DNA of 42,185 nt from Hyphomicrobiales bacterium (GTDB lineage Bacteria; Pseudomonadota; Alphaproteobacteria; Rhizobiales; Methyloligellaceae), in assembly GCA_003228955.1 (NCBI GenBank), contig QIGN01000076.1, positions 1 to 42,185 on the forward strand, in the 5' to 3' direction. The notes beneath the pieces are model-generated. The model was not told the origin of the DNA, did not search any database, and saw nothing but the letters and a program-made list of their open reading frames with translations. Position numbers and translations under genes: made by a program. Positions 33,974-42,185 of this stretch are shown here, in pieces. Positions within the stretch are counted from its first letter, which is position 1, and each line of letters begins with the position of its first letter.

Positions 33974-34822
33974 ATGAGAGCGGTGATCGAACGTTCGCCC
34001 TATAAATTATCACTCATTATTGCGGTCATCTTCGCCGCCATGCTGAGCGGTTGCGCCTCACGCGCCGACAAGTCCGATGTCGGAAGCGGAGACCCGCCGG
34101 AAGTCATCTACGCTGAAGCCGACAAGCTCATGGACAAGAAAGATTTCAGTGAGGCCGCCAAAAAATTCGAGGAAGTGGACCGCGACCATCCCTATTCGCC
34201 TTTTGCCCGCCGGGCCATCGCCATGTCCGCTTTCTCTTACTACAAGGCCGGCATGTACCCCGAAGCGATACAGGCGGCCAAGCGCTACGCCACCCTGCAT
34301 CCCGGCACAAAGGAATCAGCGCTCGCGCAGCATATCATCGCCAGTTCGCAGTATGACCGGATCACCGATCCCTCCCGCGACCAGGGCCGGACCAGGGAGG
34401 CGCTGAAGGAGTTGCAGACTCTCGTGCGCCGCTATCCAAGCAGCCCCTACGCCGCCAAGGCGCGCAATCGCATCAAGATCACCACCGACATGCTGGCTGC
34501 CGCGGAAATGAAAGTCGCGCGTTATTATCTGGAACAGAAGACGTATCTGGCCGCCATTAACCGTTACCGCGTCGTCATCACGAAGTATCAGACGACCGCC
34601 CATGTTGAAGAGGCCTTGATGCGCGTTGCGGAAGCCTATATGGCGCTAGGTATAAAGCAAGAGGCGCAGACGGCCACAGCCGTTCTTGGACACAACTTCC
34701 CGGAAAGCAAGTGGTATCAGTACGCATACAAACTTCTGAAAACCGACGGACTGGAGCCACGCGAAAGCAGGACTTCATGGATCAGCCGCGCCTGGCGCAA
34801 CGTGAAACCGGGCTCGGGCTAG
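33974..34822 (+). CDS. bamD: Outer membrane assembly lipoprotein BamD
   Basis: A 282-residue lipoprotein of the BAM complex, which inserts beta-barrel proteins in the outer membrane. The signal peptide ends in LSGC, making C27 the lipidated residue. Five TPR-like repeats follow, with the family pieces KDFSEAAKKFEEVDRDHPYSPFARRA, GKE-type spacing and RYPSSPYAAKARNRI. Length is typical. It is separated by 262 bp from lpxC and by 19 bp from recN, the usual alphaproteobacterial order. Confidence 0.96.
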   Translation: MRAVIERSPYKLSLIIAVIFAAMLSGCASRADKSDVGSGDPPEVIYAEADKLMDKKDFSEAAKKFEEVDRDHPYSPFARRAIAMSAFSYYKAGMYPEAIQAAKRYATLHPGTKESALAQHIIASSQYDRITDPSRDQGRTREALKELQTLVRRYPSSPYAAKARNRIKITTDMLAAAEMKVARYYLEQKTYLAAINRYRVVITKYQTTAHVEEALMRVAEAYMALGIKQEAQTATAVLGHNFPESKWYQYAYKLLKTDGLEPRESRTSWISRAWRNVKPGSG

Positions 34823-34841
34823 TATATACTTTGAGGGCGAT

Positions 34842-38644
<3,803 letters not shown>

Positions 38645-38650
38645 AGTGCT

Positions 38651-38701
38651 TCGGAGAAAAGCATGTCCCCGCGAAGGCGGGGATGGGAACCGGTTTTCCG
38701 A
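38651..38701. repeat. Hairpin element (REP/RUP-like) between convergent ligA and SDR genes
   Basis: TCCCCGC (38666-38672) pairs with GCGGGGA (38677-38683) across a GAAG loop. The flanks are also loosely complementary: TCGGAGAAAA at 38651 and GGTTTTCCGA at 38692-38701. The compact palindrome with outer imperfect arms is of the kind found as dispersed intergenic repeats in alphaproteobacteria. It lacks a T-run, but its position between convergent genes fits a transcription end or mRNA-stabilising stem. Confidence 0.55.
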
Positions 38702-38725
38702 TAAGGAGCACGTTAGAATAAAGAA

Positions 38726-39472
38726 CTACCGCCCCCCGGTAACTTCCAAAATCGAACCCGTCGTATAGGACGCGTCATCTCCGGCCAGCCAGAGAATGGC
38801 CTTCGCGACTTCCTCCACCGTGCCCGCGCGCTGCATGGGGATGGCGCCCTTCATGCGTTCGGGGCGGTCCGGTTCCCCGGCATCCTTATGGATGTCCGTT
38901 GCGATGAGACCAGCCGCAACTGCGTTCACCCGAATGCCTTCGGTGGCGACCTCCTTGGCCAGTCCCACTGTCATCGTGTCGATAGCGCCTTTTGACGCCG
39001 CATAGTCGATGAATTCATTCGGGCTGCCGATCCTGGAGGCCTTGGAGGTCAGATTGACGATTGCCCCGCCCTCGCCGCCATGTTTGGTCGACATGCGCTT
39101 CACCGCTTCGCGGGCGCACAGGAATGAGCCGCGCACATTGACGCCGAACACGCGGTCGATGCGTTCCGCGCTCATTTCATCAAGCCGCATCTGTGTCTCG
39201 AGAATACCGGCATTGTTGATGAGGACGCTCAGGGCTCCGAGTTTCTCATCCACGGTTTCGAATATCCGCAGGACATCGGCTTCGAGCGCCACGTCTCCCT
39301 GTACCGCGAGGGCCATGCCGCCCCCGGATTTGATATCCGCCACGACGGCATTCGCGGCCTCCAAGCTATGGGCATAGTTGACCGCCACGTCAAAGCCGTG
39401 CTCTGCCGCAAGCCGCGCCGTCGCCGCGCCAATGCCGCGCGATGCGCCGGTTATGAGAATTACCTGTTTCAT
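38726..39472 (-). CDS. SDR-family NAD(P)-dependent oxidoreductase
   Basis: A 248-residue classical short-chain dehydrogenase/reductase. The cofactor loop TGASRGIG is at 8-15, NNAG at 86-89, and the active-site residues are S143 (NLTSKASRIG) with Y157 and K161 (YAASK). The loop after the second strand (NYAHS) suggests NADP rather than NAD, since no acidic residue sits at the end of that strand. The sequence resembles glucose 1-dehydrogenase/FabG-like proteins of unknown substrate. Its ATG overlaps the stop of the aminopeptidase gene upstream by 4 bp, forming a two-gene minus-strand operon. Confidence 0.9.
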   Translation of the reverse strand: MKQVILITGASRGIGAATARLAAEHGFDVAVNYAHSLEAANAVVADIKSGGGMALAVQGDVALEADVLRIFETVDEKLGALSVLINNAGILETQMRLDEMSAERIDRVFGVNVRGSFLCAREAVKRMSTKHGGEGGAIVNLTSKASRIGSPNEFIDYAASKGAIDTMTVGLAKEVATEGIRVNAVAAGLIATDIHKDAGEPDRPERMKGAIPMQRAGTVEEVAKAILWLAGDDASYTTGSILEVTGGR

Positions 39473-41292
39473 TTCTGCTTTATTGGTGCTGTCGCCGTCT
39501 CCAGCCAGGCCTTGTCCTTACCCTTCAACTCCGGGCCGATCTTCTTGAGCACCCGAGCATGATAGGCATTGAGCCATTTGAGCTCGCGGGCCGTCAGCAG
39601 GGAGGCGTCGATCAACCGCCGGTCGATGGGGGCGAGGGTGAGGGTCTCGAAGCTCATCATGGGTCTCTCTCCCCCTTTTACCTTTCGCAAGGGGGCAATC
39701 AGAACCAGATTTTCGATGCGAATACCGTATTCCCCCGCGCGGTAATACCCCGGCTCGTTGGAGCAGATCATGCCCGGTTCCAGCACGGCCATGCCCTGTT
39801 TTGAAATGCGCTGCGGGCCTTCATGGACGCTGAGATAGCTGCCCACGCCGTGGCCCGTGCCATGGTCGAAATCGAGGCCCGCGTCCCACAGGGCCGCGCG
39901 TGCCAGCGGGTCGAGGTCCGCGCCCCGCGTGCCCCTGGGAAAGCGCGCGGCGGCGAGCGCGATATGCCCCTTGAGCACGAGGGTGAAATGACGCCGCATG
40001 TCGCGGGTGGGCTCTCCAATCGCAATCGTGCGCGTGATGTCGGTTGTGCCGTCGAGATACTGGCCGCCGGAATCGACCAGAAAAAGCGTGCCGGCCTGCA
40101 GGGCGGCATTGGTCGCTTCGCTGACGCGGTAATGCACGATCGCGCCATTTGCGCCCGCGCCGGAGATGGTATCGAAACTGATTTCCTTGAGCGCGCCGGT
40201 TTGCCTGCGAAAGCCCTCCAGCTTTTTCGCCACGCCGATTTCATCAAGCGTGCCCGATGGCGCTTTGGCATCGAGCCAGGCGAGAAAACGGCACATGGCG
40301 ACGCCGTCGCGCTTATGCGCGGCGCGGGCTCCGGAAATCTCGACACTGTTCTTTTTTGCCTTATGAGCCAGGCACGGATCGGCGCCGTGAACGATTTCCG
40401 CGCCGACTTCGGTGAGCTGATCGGCAAACCATCGAGACACAGTATCGGGGTCGAGCAGCACTCTCGCTTTGGCTTTGCCGAGGGCGGCCAGAGCGGAAGG
40501 GAGAGCTTCGGGTTTGCGGATCGTCACATCCTTTGCCAACACCTTGCGGACATTTGGGGCGAGTTTCTTTGGCGCAATGAAAAGCTCCGGGCGGCCTTTT
40601 GCGGGGAGAATGGCGAAACACAGGGCCAGAGGCGTGTGCGGGACATCCTTCCCTCGAATATTCAGCAGCCAGGCGATGGATTCCGGCATTGCCAAAATGG
40701 CGGCATTTGCTTTGGCCCTTCGTATACCCTTTTGAATTCTTGTAATCTTTCTGGATGCTGCTTCGCCGGCATAGTCCAGCGGGTGGAGGACGACAGGCGC
40801 ACGCGGCGGCGCCGGGCGATCCTTCCAGATCGCATCGATCAGGTTCTCATCCTGAGGCGCAAGGACCGCGCCGGCCTCGTAAACCGCCTGTTCCATCTTT
40901 TGAATCGATTTGATGGAGTGCAGCCGCGGGTCATAGCCAAGCGCATCGCCCTTTTTCAGGTGCGCCTTGATCCAGTCAGACGATTTGTTCTGCGGGACCT
41001 GAAGAATTTCAAAGACGCCGGTGTCCACCTGTGCGGGCGCCTGAAGCGTGTAGCGGCCATCGACAAAGAGTGCGGCGCTCTTGCCCCCGACAATGGCCAT
41101 TCCGGCGGACCCGGTAAAGCCCGTGAGCCAGGACAGACGTTCCGCGTTTGGCGGCACATATTCATTCTGGTGCTCGTCCGCGCGCGGCACCAGAAACGCC
41201 GCCAGCCCGCGCGCCCTGAGCGCCCTGCGCATCAGGGCGATGCGGGTTTTTCCCTTTGACGGACCGGAGGCGTCTTCAAATGTTTGAAACAT
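39469..41292 (-). CDS. Aminopeptidase P family protein (M24B metallopeptidase, Xaa-Pro aminopeptidase)
   Basis: A 607-residue cytosolic metallopeptidase that removes an N-terminal residue preceding proline. Two creatinase-like N-terminal domains precede a pita-bread catalytic domain with DSGGQYLDGTTDITRT (two metal Asp), HGTGHGVG (metal His), a Glu in SNEPGYYR and the final RIENLVLI Glu. The three-domain, roughly 600-residue form resembles eukaryotic XPNPEP1 more than the 440-residue E. coli PepP; such long forms are usual in alphaproteobacteria. The frame extends upstream to 41706, but ATG 41292 (MFQTFEDASG) is the sensible start because the extension overlaps DUF1127 and has shadow-like composition. 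Confidence 0.93.
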   Translation of the reverse strand: MFQTFEDASGPSKGKTRIALMRRALRARGLAAFLVPRADEHQNEYVPPNAERLSWLTGFTGSAGMAIVGGKSAALFVDGRYTLQAPAQVDTGVFEILQVPQNKSSDWIKAHLKKGDALGYDPRLHSIKSIQKMEQAVYEAGAVLAPQDENLIDAIWKDRPAPPRAPVVLHPLDYAGEAASRKITRIQKGIRRAKANAAILAMPESIAWLLNIRGKDVPHTPLALCFAILPAKGRPELFIAPKKLAPNVRKVLAKDVTIRKPEALPSALAALGKAKARVLLDPDTVSRWFADQLTEVGAEIVHGADPCLAHKAKKNSVEISGARAAHKRDGVAMCRFLAWLDAKAPSGTLDEIGVAKKLEGFRRQTGALKEISFDTISGAGANGAIVHYRVSEATNAALQAGTLFLVDSGGQYLDGTTDITRTIAIGEPTRDMRRHFTLVLKGHIALAAARFPRGTRGADLDPLARAALWDAGLDFDHGTGHGVGSYLSVHEGPQRISKQGMAVLEPGMICSNEPGYYRAGEYGIRIENLVLIAPLRKVKGGERPMMSFETLTLAPIDRRLIDASLLTARELKWLNAYHARVLKKIGPELKGKDKAWLETATAPIKQK

Positions 41293-41391
41293 GACTCGCC
41301 TTGTACGCGCTGGTCCCTGTCCGATCAACGCGGCCATGCACCGGGCGCGGTGCTGCATTGCTGCAATCCCGCTACCGCGAAAGTCTGGCCA

Positions 41392-41405
41392 CCCTATATT
41401 TAGGG
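41392..41405. promoter_or_regulatory. Palindrome CCCTA-N4-TAGGG between divergent genes
   Basis: CCCTATATTTAGGG forms a perfect 5-bp-arm palindrome with an AT core, about 100 bp upstream of the aminopeptidase start and 53 bp before the DUF1127 start. The TATATT core could be a -10 element for the DUF1127 gene, and the arms an operator or small hairpin. No convincing -35 was seen. Confidence 0.25.
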
Positions 41406-41457
41406 CAACATTGCTGACTTTATCTGGACAGCAGAACTCCAATTGGAGGGAATTGCC

Positions 41458-41679
41458 ATGACAGCAACAACCTATACGAATTTGCCAGGCTCGAAGCCCG
41501 GCACATCCTCCGGCGGGTGGCTCGGCCGCTTTTTCTGGCGCATGATCGAAGCGCAGGAGCAGCGCATCGTCAGGCGGGTGGGGAAAATTTTCAGCACCTA
41601 TGACGACGCCGCACTGAAGAACATCGGCTATACCACTGCCGAGATCACGCGGTTGCGCCGGCAATACCGCGCCGGCTAA
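41458..41679 (+). CDS. DUF1127 small protein
   Basis: A 73-residue protein with the DUF1127 motif at the C-terminal end (YDDAALKNIGYTTAEITRLRR), preceded by an amphipathic stretch RFFWRMIEAQEQRIVRRV. DUF1127 proteins are small, basic and common in alphaproteobacteria; several are linked to RNA turnover, phosphate and carbon balance, or stress. The start is ATG 41458, with GGAGGGAA 5 nt upstream; a TTG at 41443 lies within that RBS. Its stop overlaps the convergent prmA stop by 4 bp. Confidence 0.85.
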   Translation: MTATTYTNLPGSKPGTSSGGWLGRFFWRMIEAQEQRIVRRVGKIFSTYDDAALKNIGYTTAEITRLRRQYRAG

Positions 41680-42185
41680 CCGCCACGCAGGGTGAGCGTC
41701 ACCCACTCTGAAACCGAGAATTGGCGCAGGGGCATAAAACCGACGGTCTCATAGGCGTTGGTCACGCCCCCCGCCTGTTCGTCCGTTATTCCCGACAGGA
41801 TGACAATTCCGCCGGGCCGCAGCGCCTCCGCGATGTCATGGGCCATGTCCATGAGCGGCGTGGCGAGAATATTGGCGATTACGAGGTCGAAGGGCGCGCT
41901 TTTCCCGATAAGGGGGTGCGCCAGGCCATTTGCGGTCACGCATTCGATCCTGTCCCGCACGCCATTGCGCCTGAAATTCTCTTCCGCGATGCCGGTGGCT
42001 ACCAGGTCGCAATCGCTGGCGAGGACGCGCGCGCGCCAGACCCGCGCGGCGGCGATGGCCAGCACGCCGGTGCCCGTACCGATGTCGAGTATATTTTTGA
42101 TATCGTCTCGCGCGGCCAGATCGTCGATGGCCAGAAGGCACCCCTTCGTGGACCCGTGATGGGCCGTCCCGAAGGCCTGGGCCGC
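41676..42185 (-). CDS. prmA: Ribosomal protein L11 methyltransferase (partial, 5' end outside window)
   Basis: The C-terminal 169 residues of PrmA, an S-adenosylmethionine enzyme that trimethylates ribosomal protein L11. The frame is open to the window edge, reading AFGTAHHGSTKGCL and then LDIGTGTGVLAIA (the SAM-binding loop). VIANILATPLMDMA is the NPPY-like catalytic-region motif, and LSGITDEQ follows. The start lies beyond 42185. The GTG at 42065 is internal to the conserved SAM motif and is not the start. It converges on the DUF1127 gene. Confidence 0.93.
   Translation of the reverse strand, partial: AAQAFGTAHHGSTKGCLLAIDDLAARDDIKNILDIGTGTGVLAIAAARVWRARVLASDCDLVATGIAEENFRRNGVRDRIECVTANGLAHPLIGKSAPFDLVIANILATPLMDMAHDIAEALRPGGIVILSGITDEQAGGVTNAYETVGFMPLRQFSVSEWVTLTLRGG

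Noticed and set aside
39823-41259. 478-codon plus-strand ORF over the aminopeptidase gene
   Set aside because: It is a shadow of the M24 peptidase, which carries all metal-ligand motifs.

Overview
The window reads as a chromosomal segment of an alphaproteobacterium, most likely Hyphomicrobiales-like (order-level placement is an inference). The basis is the gene order mraZ-rsmH-ftsL-ftsI-murE-murF-mraY-murD-ftsW-murG-murC-murB-ddl-ftsQ-ftsA-ftsZ-lpxC-bamD-recN-ligA, which is typical of the class, together with GC-rich codon use, a small DUF1127 protein and a CtrA-like box near the mraZ promoter. No tRNA, rRNA, CRISPR array or insertion sequence was recognised.

Left part (1-12860), accessory. 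It opens with the 3' end of a Lys/Ala-repeat protein with a Cys-containing tail, followed by a good intrinsic terminator. A minus-strand operon follows: a cyclic-nucleotide-binding (CNB) domain fused to a FeeM/LuxI-like acyltransferase, a membrane di-iron sterol desaturase/fatty acid hydroxylase, and a cytochrome P450. Divergent from it is an RND efflux pair: an unusually long lipoprotein-type adaptor and an HAE1-like permease. Next come a minus-strand DUF3095 protein with class III nucleotidyl cyclase hallmarks, and a plus-strand CNB-patatin (NTE-type) lipase. Together they look like a cyclic-nucleotide-controlled system that makes, oxidises, exports and/or hydrolyses an acyl lipid or acyl amide. 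I do not know a described system of this composition; it is the most interesting item in the window.

Middle (about 13.4-32.4 kb). This is the complete dcw cluster for peptidoglycan precursor synthesis and division, nearly all tightly packed with many 4-bp start/stop overlaps. Upstream of mraZ, three NCCCA repeats with exact 10-bp period (reverse-orientation TGGGN MraZ boxes) overlap a candidate promoter. They are followed by a structured leader, and a second TGGGG pair lies at the mraZ start codon. A 41-codon ORF with a strong Shine-Dalgarno sequence bridges ftsA and ftsZ.

Right part (32.4-42.2 kb): lpxC (lipid A), bamD (outer-membrane assembly), recN and ligA (DNA repair/replication), a small intergenic hairpin element, a minus-strand SDR oxidoreductase-aminopeptidase P pair, a DUF1127 gene, and the 3' part of prmA on the minus strand running off the window. 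Many long antisense ORFs are shadows of these genes and are not listed.
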